From the NCBI RefSeq assembly GCF_031127815.1, contig NZ_JARXHY010000009.1, forward strand, positions 62,001-126,000: a stretch of 64,000 nucleotides of DNA, read 5' to 3'. This stretch comes from Pelagicoccus sp. SDUM812003. Lineage in GTDB: Bacteria; Verrucomicrobiota; Verrucomicrobiia; Opitutales; Opitutaceae. Position numbers and translations under genes: made by a program. The notes beneath the pieces are model-generated. The model was given only the letters and a program-made list of their open reading frames with translations, did not search any database and was not told the DNA's origin. Of this stretch, positions 54,292 to 61,897 are shown piece after piece (positions within the stretch are counted from its first letter, which is position 1; each line of letters starts with the position of its first letter).

Positions 54292-54300
54292 CTTTTTGTT
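54283..54300 (-). promoter_or_regulatory. Start box of aminotransferase 3
   Basis: GTAACAAAAAGATGTCTA on the minus strand around the start codon matches the shared box AAAAAGATGTCTA. Confidence 0.55.
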
Positions 54301-54544
54301 ACTTTCGTTTGGTTTAGACGAGGGCTCTTGAAAGCATAGGCCGTGCCCATTTCGGTTTTTGTTCCAAATAATCACTACACGAGCTCCGTTCCCATTTATA
54401 TAAAGTTGCAAAACGGGCCAATCGCTCAGCGCTCCCTGCATCAACGACTGATACGCATCCCTAAAATCGCAAATTGTTCTAGATCGGCACGACGTTTGCT
54501 GAACGACATCGAACGACGCCCAGCGCGTCATTTCACACAAAAAG
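54292..54544. promoter_or_regulatory. Divergent promoter region of aminotransferase 3 and the amine-oxidation operon
   Basis: 253 bp with the same start box at both ends in opposite orientation. An AT-rich stretch (ATTTATATAAAGTTG near 54395) is a likely promoter core. No coding potential is seen. Confidence 0.5.
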
Positions 54545-54554
54545 ATGTCTAAAC
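54535..54554 (+). promoter_or_regulatory. Start box of the amine-oxidation operon
   Basis: ACACAAAAAGATGTCTAAAC, identical over 20 bases to the receptor gene's start box at 47331-47350 (minus strand). Confidence 0.6.
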
Positions 54555-56119
54555 CAGAAAAACTCACTCGCCGGAACTTCATCCGGCAAGTCGGAGCGTA
54601 CGGCGGCTGTGCCTTCACCACATTGACCGCGCTTGGCCTGCTCACCCAAGCCACCGGATTCGGTGCCGATCTTTCCGATTTGCCCCACATTGGAAACAAG
54701 TCCAAGAAGCGCGTCCTCATACTAGGGGCGGGCATCGCCGGACTCACCACCGCCTACGAGCTCGGAAAGCTGGGCTTCGACTGCGTGATACTCGAGCCCC
54801 GAGCCAAAGCGGGTGGACGAAGCATCACGATCCGTCGGGGCGACAAGATTACGGAAACCAACGGGTACTCCCAAACCTGCGCGTTCGACGAGGGGCTCTA
54901 CTACAACCCGGGCCCCTCCCGCTTTCCGCAATGGCACGTCACCATGGACTACTGCCGCGAGCTGGGCGTGGAGATCGAGCCGTTCGTGAACCTCAACGAA
55001 AACGCGTTCTACTACAGCGAGGGGGACGTTGGTCCGCTCGCTGGCAAGCGCACGCGTATCCGTGAAGTCAAGACAGACCTTAGGGGCTATACCGCCGAAC
55101 TGCTGGCTAAGGTGGCCGAGCAGGACAAGCTCGATCAGGAGCTTTCAGCCGAAGACAAGGAAGCGCTGCTGGACTTTCTCCACTATGAAGGCGGCTTGAA
55201 TCGATCCCATGAATACACCGGCCACAATCGCCGCGGCTACAAGGTATGGCCGGGCGGCGGCCTGCAGGAGGGCGAGATGGACGACCCCTACCAACTCTCC
55301 GAACTGCTTCAGTCGGGATTCGGCAACCTCTTTCATCGGGCCAACGAGTACCAGTATCAGTCCCAAATGTTCACGCCCAAGGGCGGCATGGACAAGATCC
55401 CGATGGCCTTGGCCGAAAAGCTGAAAGGCAAAATCGTCTACGGAGCCCAAGTGAAGGAGATCCGCCGAACAGATCCTGGCTCGCGCATCGTCTACTCCCA
55501 CCAGGGAGAGGACAAGGAGCTCACCGGCGATTTCTGCGTTTGCACCATCCCACCGACCATCCTGCGGAAGCTGCAAACGGACTTTTCGCCGATGCTTAAA
55601 AATACGCTCAACATCGTTCCGTTCCAGAACTCCGGAAAGATCGGCATGCAATTCAAACGGCGCTTCTGGGAGGAGGACGATCGCGTCTTCGGCGGAATCA
55701 CCTGGACGAATCTTCCCGTCGCCGAAGTTTGGTATCCATCAAATGGATTCCTAGGCAGCAAAGGCGTCATGGGCGGCTACTACACCTTCGGCCCTGTATC
55801 GGATCAGCTGGGAAAGATGTCGCCCGAAGAGCGAACCGAGTTCGCCTTATCCTACGGGGAAAAGATCCATCCCCAATACCGCGAGGAATTCGAAAACGCC
55901 GTCTCCATCAACTGGGCCACACTTCCACACATAGAGGGCTGCCTCGCCCACTTCCCCCAGGCCATGCTCAAGACCTTCTACCCACTTCTCATAAAACCGG
56001 AAGGCGAACTGTACATAGCTGCCAGCTGGGCCTCCCACCTAGGAGGCTGGCAGGCTGGGGCCTTCGAAGCCGCAAGATTGACAACCAAGAGCATCCATGA
56101 ACGCGCAATGGCCTCCTAA
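54545..56119 (+). CDS. Tat-exported flavin amine oxidase
   Basis: 524 residues with a twin-arginine signal (LTRRNFIRQVGAYGGCAFTTLTALGL). The FAD-binding motif is at about residue 57 (VLILGAGIAGLTTAYELGKLG) with the amine-oxidase follow-on PRAKAGGRSITIRRG, and the C-terminus has the family end ELYIAASWASHLGGWQAGAFEAA. Relatives oxidise mono- or polyamines or L-amino acids. In the Pseudomonas enzyme NicA2 such an exported flavoenzyme passes electrons to a cytochrome c; here a cytochrome c gene overlaps the end of this one by 23 bp, supporting a dehydrogenase rather than an oxygen-using oxidase. Confidence 0.9.
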   Translation: MSKPEKLTRRNFIRQVGAYGGCAFTTLTALGLLTQATGFGADLSDLPHIGNKSKKRVLILGAGIAGLTTAYELGKLGFDCVILEPRAKAGGRSITIRRGDKITETNGYSQTCAFDEGLYYNPGPSRFPQWHVTMDYCRELGVEIEPFVNLNENAFYYSEGDVGPLAGKRTRIREVKTDLRGYTAELLAKVAEQDKLDQELSAEDKEALLDFLHYEGGLNRSHEYTGHNRRGYKVWPGGGLQEGEMDDPYQLSELLQSGFGNLFHRANEYQYQSQMFTPKGGMDKIPMALAEKLKGKIVYGAQVKEIRRTDPGSRIVYSHQGEDKELTGDFCVCTIPPTILRKLQTDFSPMLKNTLNIVPFQNSGKIGMQFKRRFWEEDDRVFGGITWTNLPVAEVWYPSNGFLGSKGVMGGYYTFGPVSDQLGKMSPEERTEFALSYGEKIHPQYREEFENAVSINWATLPHIEGCLAHFPQAMLKTFYPLLIKPEGELYIAASWASHLGGWQAGAFEAARLTTKSIHERAMAS

Positions 56120-56477
56120 GCGCCTCGCAGGCGCCTTGGGAGCCGCGTTCGCTTCGAGCCTGCTCCTTGGCGTCCTTGAGGCGGAAGACTCCCCTACTCT
56201 AAACGCGGAGCTCGTCGAGAAAGGACGGGCTTCCTACGCCATGTTCTGCCAGGCCTGCCACGGTCCGGAGGATCCGACCATCGATTCTCCAAGCAACCTC
56301 TTCGACCTGAAGTGGCACCACGGCGACGGCAGCGTCGAAAACATAGAAAAGAGCATCCGCGACGGAATCGTCGAAAAAGGCATGCCCGCATGGGGCCAAA
56401 TGATTTCCGACGAGGAAATCAACGCCCTCCTCCAATACCTGAACAGCTTTCAAACGAAAGAAACCGCTTCCAAATGA
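56097..56477 (+). CDS. Single-haem cytochrome c, electron acceptor candidate
   Basis: 126 residues with a signal peptide (AGALGAAFASSLLLGVLEAE). One haem site, Cys51-x-x-Cys54-His55 in FCQACHGPED, and Met96 in KGMPAWG as the likely sixth ligand. It overlaps the amine oxidase by 23 bp and the Amt gene by 4 bp, so the three are likely translated from one message. The role is probably to receive electrons from the flavoenzyme and pass them to the respiratory chain. Confidence 0.9.
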   Translation: MNAQWPPKRLAGALGAAFASSLLLGVLEAEDSPTLNAELVEKGRASYAMFCQACHGPEDPTIDSPSNLFDLKWHHGDGSVENIEKSIRDGIVEKGMPAWGQMISDEEINALLQYLNSFQTKETASK

Positions 56478-57835
56478 ACCGCACCTTTCCCCGCCTGAAA
56501 TCCATCCTTCTCGTCGTGCTGACGGCGCTCGCTGTCAGCTCCGTATTCGATGCCACACTACTCGCTCAGCACAGAGTGACTGAAGGGGCCTACGACGAAT
56601 ACATCGACACGATCACCGCCGAGGAATCCTTCTTCACCATCAGCAATCTCTGGCTCCTCGTCTGCGCCGCCATGGTCTTCATGATGCACCTGGGCTTCGC
56701 CACGCTCGAATCCGGCCTCACGCGCTCGAAGAACACCATCAACATCCTCTTCAAGAACCTGTTCGTCATTAGCAGCGGGCTGCTGCTTTTCGCTCTATTC
56801 GGGTTCAGAACCATGTATCCAGGATATGAATTCAACGGATTCGCCAGCTTCGGTTTCTGGATCGGAGTGAATCCGGAGGACTACCTGGACCTGATGAGCG
56901 CCAAATACGCCAACTACAGCTGGTGGACGGACTTCATCTTTCAAGCAATGTTCGCCGCCACCGCCGCCACCATCGTCTCCGGAGCCGTGGCCGAACGCGT
57001 GAAGCTCAGCAGCTTCATGGTCTTCACCGTGTTGATCGTCGGTTTCGCCTACCCGGTAGCGGGCTCCTGGGAATGGGGAGCAGGTTGGCTGGATCGCAAC
57101 GGCTTTCACGACTTCGCCGGCTCCTCCATCGTTCACTCCTTCGGCGGATTCGCCGCTCTCGCCTGCGTACTCATCCTCGGACCGCGCATTGGAAAATACG
57201 GAGCGGACGGCTCGAACCGTCCTATCCTCGGCCACAGCATGCCCTTGGCGGCCATCGGCGTCTTTCTCCTTTGGTTCGGCTGGTTCGGCTTCAACGGGGG
57301 CTCGGTGCTCAGCGCCCATCCGGAAATGACCGGACTAGTCGTGACCAATACCGCCCTGGCCGGAGCAGCGGGATGCTTGAGCTGCATGATGGTGACTCAA
57401 ATCATGCTCAAGAAACCGGATATCTCCATGGGTCTAAACGGCGTGCTGGCGGGCCTGGTGGGCATCACCGCAGGAGCTGATTCCATGATGCCCGCTCCCG
57501 CCGTCCTGGTCGGAGCGATCGCCGGAGCCCTGGTGGTGGTTTCCATACTCTTCTTTGACAAGCTGAAGATCGACGATCCGGTAGGCGCCATTTCCGTTCA
57601 CGGGGTATGCGGCATGTGGGGCACGCTCGCTGTGGGCATTTTCGGTGAAGCGACCTTTCTATGGCAGCTCATCGGCTCCCTATCCTACGCGCTATTCGCC
57701 TTCATTTTCTCCTTCATCGTCTTCTATCTTATCAAGCTGGTCATGGGAGTCCGCGTGAGCGCGGAGGAGGAATCGATCGGGCTGGACATCTCCGAGCACG
57801 GCCAGGAAGCCTACGCCACGGACAATCGATCCTAA
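56474..57835 (+). CDS. amt: Ammonium transporter (Amt family)
   Basis: 453 residues with a start that overlaps the cytochrome stop (ATGA). A signal peptide (RLKSILLVVLTALAVSSVFDATLLAQ) precedes about 11 transmembrane helices. The conserved pore histidines are in DFAGSSIVHSFGG and DDPVGAISVHGVCGMWGT. It carries ammonium inward. Its position inside the operon suggests it collects ammonium released outside the cytoplasm. No glnK is adjacent, although GlnK is usual beside amt. Confidence 0.95.
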   Translation: MNRTFPRLKSILLVVLTALAVSSVFDATLLAQHRVTEGAYDEYIDTITAEESFFTISNLWLLVCAAMVFMMHLGFATLESGLTRSKNTINILFKNLFVISSGLLLFALFGFRTMYPGYEFNGFASFGFWIGVNPEDYLDLMSAKYANYSWWTDFIFQAMFAATAATIVSGAVAERVKLSSFMVFTVLIVGFAYPVAGSWEWGAGWLDRNGFHDFAGSSIVHSFGGFAALACVLILGPRIGKYGADGSNRPILGHSMPLAAIGVFLLWFGWFGFNGGSVLSAHPEMTGLVVTNTALAGAAGCLSCMMVTQIMLKKPDISMGLNGVLAGLVGITAGADSMMPAPAVLVGAIAGALVVVSILFFDKLKIDDPVGAISVHGVCGMWGTLAVGIFGEATFLWQLIGSLSYALFAFIFSFIVFYLIKLVMGVRVSAEEESIGLDISEHGQEAYATDNRS

Positions 57836-57853
57836 GAGATTACGGTATCCAGA

Positions 57854-59284
57854 ATGAAGATACTTCCAAATCACAAGCTCAGATACGTTCTCGGCATCCT
57901 TGGTACGGCAGTGGCTTGCTACGGCGGCCTGCACGTCATCGGCCACCAGACCAATGATCGTATCCACTCCTACGAGACAGACGAGCTACCGTACGCCGAC
58001 GCGGTGGAGGTCGCTCCGGGGTCAGAGTACTTCTTCACCTGGGGCGTCACTGCGAGTCCTCGGATGAAGGAGATCGCAAAGAATAGCGTCGAAAACCGGT
58101 ATGGCGACACCTACCAGCAATCCTACGCCGTGCTCACGCAACTGACGCAGGACCTGGCGGAGGTCGGTTTGACGCTCCGCGACGTGGCCAATGTGCGCGC
58201 GTACATCGTGGCGGACCCGGAAGCGGATTTCGATGGCTGGAACCGGGCGTTCTCCGAGTTCTTCGGCACCCTCACCAACCCGCACAAGCCCGCTCGCACC
58301 ACGGTTGGCATCGCTCGTCTTTTCCATTCCGACTATCGCGTGGAAGTGGAGTTCACTTGCGTCTTTCCAGATGGACGCGGCCCCAACGTGGCGGGATCTC
58401 GTCAGCACGAACGCTACACGCGCCTTAGCCGCACCGAGACCAGCGATCGCTGGAAATCCTACGGCCGTCCCGCTTGGCCAATGAGCACGGGAAAGGCGAC
58501 CGAGGGCTCCACCGGGCTTTTCTTCTCTTCTTCGGTGCGTCCCCAGTCCATGATCCCGAACGCTCCTCCCGGATTCCATATGTACGGAAACATCACCCAG
58601 CAGTCCGATTCCCTGTTCAAGCAAATGTCGGAACAGCTGAAGCTAGCAGGGCTCGGCTTCGAAGACGTCTTTTTCATGAGAGCCTGCGTGTATCCAGGAA
58701 AGGACTCCATAGGAAAGAGTTTCGCTGCCTTCAATTCCGAGTACTCCAAGTACTTCAACAACAGCCAAAACCCAAACCGGCCCACGCGTACCGTGATGTC
58801 CACCCCTGGCTACAACTATCGAAACCAGAACATTTCCATTGAATACTATGCTGCGTATCCAGAAATTGATGCCACCACCTTTGAGTCAGCAACCGCTTCC
58901 TTCGGCAGCTCGCCTTCCGTGATGGACAATCAGCCGATCGCATCGGCGGGAAAAGCCGTCTCCCCCGACGCTTCCATTCTTTTTCTGGCAGGCAGCATAT
59001 CTTCCGTGGAAGGGAGCATGAAGGAGCAAGTGGCGTCCGCCATGGATTCGCTGTCATCCCGTCTGGACAGGGCTGGAGCGAGCCTGGAGGACGTTTTTCA
59101 GCTTCGTGCCTACATAACCACCTCCGATTCGAAATCCTTGGATAAGCGTATCCAAACATGGGAGACAATGTTCAAGCAATACTTCAAGACCGACCACGCC
59201 CCTGCCTTGACCACCCTGCCCGTGGAGTCGATCGTCGGAGGCGGTCTCATCGAAATCGAAGCGAGCGCCGCCATCATGCGCTAG
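57854..59284 (+). CDS. Membrane-anchored or exported triple-RidA protein
   Basis: 476 residues. The N-terminal hydrophobic segment (LRYVLGILGTAVACYGGLHVIG) is a membrane anchor or signal. Three RidA-like domains follow at about 45-175, 205-335 and 345-476. Each domain has a LEDVFQLRAY-type helix start (LRDVANVRAYI, FEDVFFMRACV, LEDVFQLRAYI). The imine-hydrolysing Arg is seen in domain 1 (PARTTVG) and domain 2 (PTRTVMS) but is replaced by Leu in domain 3 (APALTTLP). It is the second such triple protein in the window and again lies beside an exported FAD oxidase gene. Confidence 0.82.
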   Translation: MKILPNHKLRYVLGILGTAVACYGGLHVIGHQTNDRIHSYETDELPYADAVEVAPGSEYFFTWGVTASPRMKEIAKNSVENRYGDTYQQSYAVLTQLTQDLAEVGLTLRDVANVRAYIVADPEADFDGWNRAFSEFFGTLTNPHKPARTTVGIARLFHSDYRVEVEFTCVFPDGRGPNVAGSRQHERYTRLSRTETSDRWKSYGRPAWPMSTGKATEGSTGLFFSSSVRPQSMIPNAPPGFHMYGNITQQSDSLFKQMSEQLKLAGLGFEDVFFMRACVYPGKDSIGKSFAAFNSEYSKYFNNSQNPNRPTRTVMSTPGYNYRNQNISIEYYAAYPEIDATTFESATASFGSSPSVMDNQPIASAGKAVSPDASILFLAGSISSVEGSMKEQVASAMDSLSSRLDRAGASLEDVFQLRAYITTSDSKSLDKRIQTWETMFKQYFKTDHAPALTTLPVESIVGGGLIEIEASAAIMR

Positions 59285-59324
59285 GGAGGCCAGAAGACCG
59301 AACGCAGCGCAAACGGATATCGGG

Positions 59325-60737
59325 ATGGCAAAATCGCTTCTGAGCACGATGACCATAGGGGGACGCTCGCTTCCTGGAGATGAGCGCTTTGAAGTGATCG
59401 ATCCAGCGACGGGGGAAGCCTTCGCCAACGCTCCCATCTGCCACCGCAGCGATCTAGAGGAAGCCATCGGCTCCGCCCAAAAAGCGTTCAAGCACTGGGC
59501 CACCTCGGAAAACCTGCGGCGCAACGCGCTGCTGTCCTGCGCGGAGCGCATCGGCGAAATAGAGGAGCAGCTCGCCATGACCATCACGCGCGAGCAGGGC
59601 AAGCCACTGGCCGAGGCTCGCAGCGAGGTCCGCTACGCCCAAAGCGTCCTGGAGGAGTACGCCAAGATGCCGCTTCCCGGTTCGGTGCTCGGCCAGAACG
59701 AACGCTCACGCACGGTGCTCATCCACAAGCCTTTTGGCGTAGTGGGGCTGATCACGCCCTGGAACTTTCCGATCGGAACCGCGGTGGTGAAGCTGGCCCC
59801 GGCCTTGCTCGCCGGAAACTGCGTGATACTCAAGCCGTCTCCCTACGCTCCGCTTTCCCCTCTGCTGCTTGGCAAGGCGCTGCGCAAGACGCTCCCCGCT
59901 GGCGTGCTCAACACCGTGTCAGGTGGCGACGAACTGGGATCCCTTATCTCCCGCCACCCTGCGATTCGAAAACTCTCCGTCACCGGCTCCGTATCAACCG
60001 GGCAATGCGTGCTGAAAGATTCCGCCGAGGAGCTCAAGTCCGTGACCTTGGAACTCGGAGGCAACGACCCCGCGATCCTGCTTCCGGACGCGCCTGTGGG
60101 ATCCATCGCGTCCTCGCTGCTCGACGCGGCGTGGAGAAACGCCGGCCAGGTCTGCAGCGCCATCAAACGCGTCTACGTGCACGAGACGAAACAGAGAGAG
60201 CTTATACAGGCTCTCTGCAAGGAGGCCATTCGATTCAAGGTGGGAAACGGACTGGATGCGTCCACGCGTATTGGTCCTCTCACTACGCATGACCAGCAGA
60301 GAAAGGCTCAGCACCTGTCGTCCCTAGTGGAGTCCTCCTGCGGAACCCTGCTTTGCGAAAAGCTTCCTCCACTCGACGGTGGCTACTTCTTCCCGCCATC
60401 CATCGCCACCGGCCTGCCTCAAGACCACCCCCTGGTTCAGGAAGAGCAGTTCTCGCCCATCCTGCCGATCGTAGCCTACCAGACGCTCGATCAAGCCATC
60501 GAATGGTCGAACGAGACAAATTTCGGCCTATCCGCTTCCATCTGGACCTCGAACCCAAAACTTGGATACGACATCGCCACCCAACTTGAATGTGGACGAG
60601 TGGGCATCAACGGACACAGGCGAGCGGACATCTCCGCGCCCTTCGGTGGAGTGAAGCATTCTGGACTGGGGCGCGAGCTTGGGGAGTGGGGCCTGCTTGG
60701 CATGTGCGAGTCGCAGGTCATCAACGTGTTTTCCTGA
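59325..60737 (+). CDS. Aldehyde dehydrogenase (NAD(P)+-dependent, succinate-semialdehyde type)
   Basis: 470 residues without a signal peptide, so cytoplasmic. Motifs: TPWNFPIG, TLELGGNDPAILL with catalytic Glu243, and NAGQVCSAIKR with catalytic Cys277. It resembles the GabD/succinate-semialdehyde dehydrogenase type. It probably oxidises the aldehyde made from amines in the periplasm after uptake. It follows the triple-RidA gene by 40 bp, and a terminator comes next, so it closes the operon. Confidence 0.93.
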   Translation: MAKSLLSTMTIGGRSLPGDERFEVIDPATGEAFANAPICHRSDLEEAIGSAQKAFKHWATSENLRRNALLSCAERIGEIEEQLAMTITREQGKPLAEARSEVRYAQSVLEEYAKMPLPGSVLGQNERSRTVLIHKPFGVVGLITPWNFPIGTAVVKLAPALLAGNCVILKPSPYAPLSPLLLGKALRKTLPAGVLNTVSGGDELGSLISRHPAIRKLSVTGSVSTGQCVLKDSAEELKSVTLELGGNDPAILLPDAPVGSIASSLLDAAWRNAGQVCSAIKRVYVHETKQRELIQALCKEAIRFKVGNGLDASTRIGPLTTHDQQRKAQHLSSLVESSCGTLLCEKLPPLDGGYFFPPSIATGLPQDHPLVQEEQFSPILPIVAYQTLDQAIEWSNETNFGLSASIWTSNPKLGYDIATQLECGRVGINGHRRADISAPFGGVKHSGLGRELGEWGLLGMCESQVINVFS

Positions 60738-60767
60738 CTGCCTTGACCGGATCCCTCTGCCAAAAAA

Positions 60768-60791
60768 AGCGCCACCCCAACGGGTGACGCT
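60768..60791. terminator. Bidirectional terminator after the aldehyde dehydrogenase
   Basis: AGCGCCACCC-CAAC-GGGTGACGCT forms a stem with one mismatch, with A-rich bases on its left and TTCGTTTTCC on its right. It can end both the amine operon (+) and the outer-membrane protein gene (-). Confidence 0.75.
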
Positions 60792-60856
60792 TCGTTTTCC
60801 TACTTAACTGATGAACTAAAACCGGTCGGAACGACACTGCCTCCATGCGGCTCAGG

Positions 60857-61633
60857 CTAGAACTCGAAGTTGGCCACGAAACGAAGAGGCATAAACTCCA
60901 TATCGCCTTCGTCGTTCAAAGCCCCTAGACCGAGCACATCCAAGACGGAATCGTTGTCGTCGAGAGCTTCCTGCATGTAGAAACCCGTTTCCACTCCGAG
61001 CACCACCGTCTCGGAAGCGCGGTAGTCGAGACCAAATCCGATACCGCCGCTCCACACGGTCGAGTCGTCATAGAAGGCGGCATTGGTCAAAGCCCCTTGG
61101 TAGGGATCAACAAACGTCACATCCGGCACCGAGAACGAAGCGGTGATCTCGTCCACCTCCTTGATCCCGAGCTGCACCGAAACGTGAGGCTGCCACTTGC
61201 TCTCAGTCACAAAATGGTAGCGAACGCCACCATACAGACCAAGATCGTCGTAGTCGCTAAAGCGGCCGTTGAGCGGTAGACTGTCCGCCACCGTACCCAC
61301 TCTCAGGATACCCTCGTCCGACTGCATCTGACGAAGCCCGAAGAAATACGACAGAGAGCTGTCCTTCCGATAGATCGCTTCGACCGACAACTCCATGAAA
61401 TCGCCGTAGACGTCGTCGAAGCTCTTTGCGTCGACATCCACCGGAAGGCTTCCCGGATCGAGTCCCAGCAGAACCGAACCATCAAACGACGGCCCCCTAT
61501 GCACGTCCCCGCCTGTGGAATACACCGGCCCCCCTTGCACCGAAAACGACCACTGGCCGTCCTGAGCGTGTAAAGTTGAAGTCGCTGCCAACGCCCCTGC
61601 GATGGCTAGAATGGATACAGTCGTTTTAAGCAT
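60857..61633 (-). CDS. Outer-membrane beta-barrel protein (OmpA/OmpW-like size)
   Basis: 258 residues with a signal peptide (MLKTTVSILAIAGALAATSTLHAQ). Alternating strands (WSFSVQGGPVYSTGG, DLGLYGGVRYHFV, VWSGGIGFGLDYRAS) and a final Phe (LRFVANFEF) indicate an 8-stranded barrel. Function unknown; such small barrels act as porins or structural proteins. Confidence 0.8.
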   Translation of the reverse strand: MLKTTVSILAIAGALAATSTLHAQDGQWSFSVQGGPVYSTGGDVHRGPSFDGSVLLGLDPGSLPVDVDAKSFDDVYGDFMELSVEAIYRKDSSLSYFFGLRQMQSDEGILRVGTVADSLPLNGRFSDYDDLGLYGGVRYHFVTESKWQPHVSVQLGIKEVDEITASFSVPDVTFVDPYQGALTNAAFYDDSTVWSGGIGFGLDYRASETVVLGVETGFYMQEALDDNDSVLDVLGLGALNDEGDMEFMPLRFVANFEF

Positions 61634-61877
61634 TTTTTCTCCTCCTATCTTAGTTTGTAATATGCCTGAACAACTTCAGACGAAGTGCGGATCCTAATGG
61701 ACAGCTATTGAACCACGCTTGTTTTGTTCATTTGCATGCAGATTTTTTATAGGCCCCATGCGACAGGGGAACATGCTCGCAGGTCGATGCTGAGGTAGTT
61801 CAAAAAAACCGCCCTGGAGAAGGCCTCAAATCCTTGCTCGCTCTGCCTACGGCGCACGGTCTGCTAGCGAACTGCTA

Positions 61878-61897
61878 CACCAAAAAGATGTCTAACT
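61878..61897 (+). promoter_or_regulatory. Start box of the gamma-glutamyltransferase gene
   Basis: CACCAAAAAGATGTCTAACT around the start codon, matching the shared box AAAAAGATGTCTA. Confidence 0.55.
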
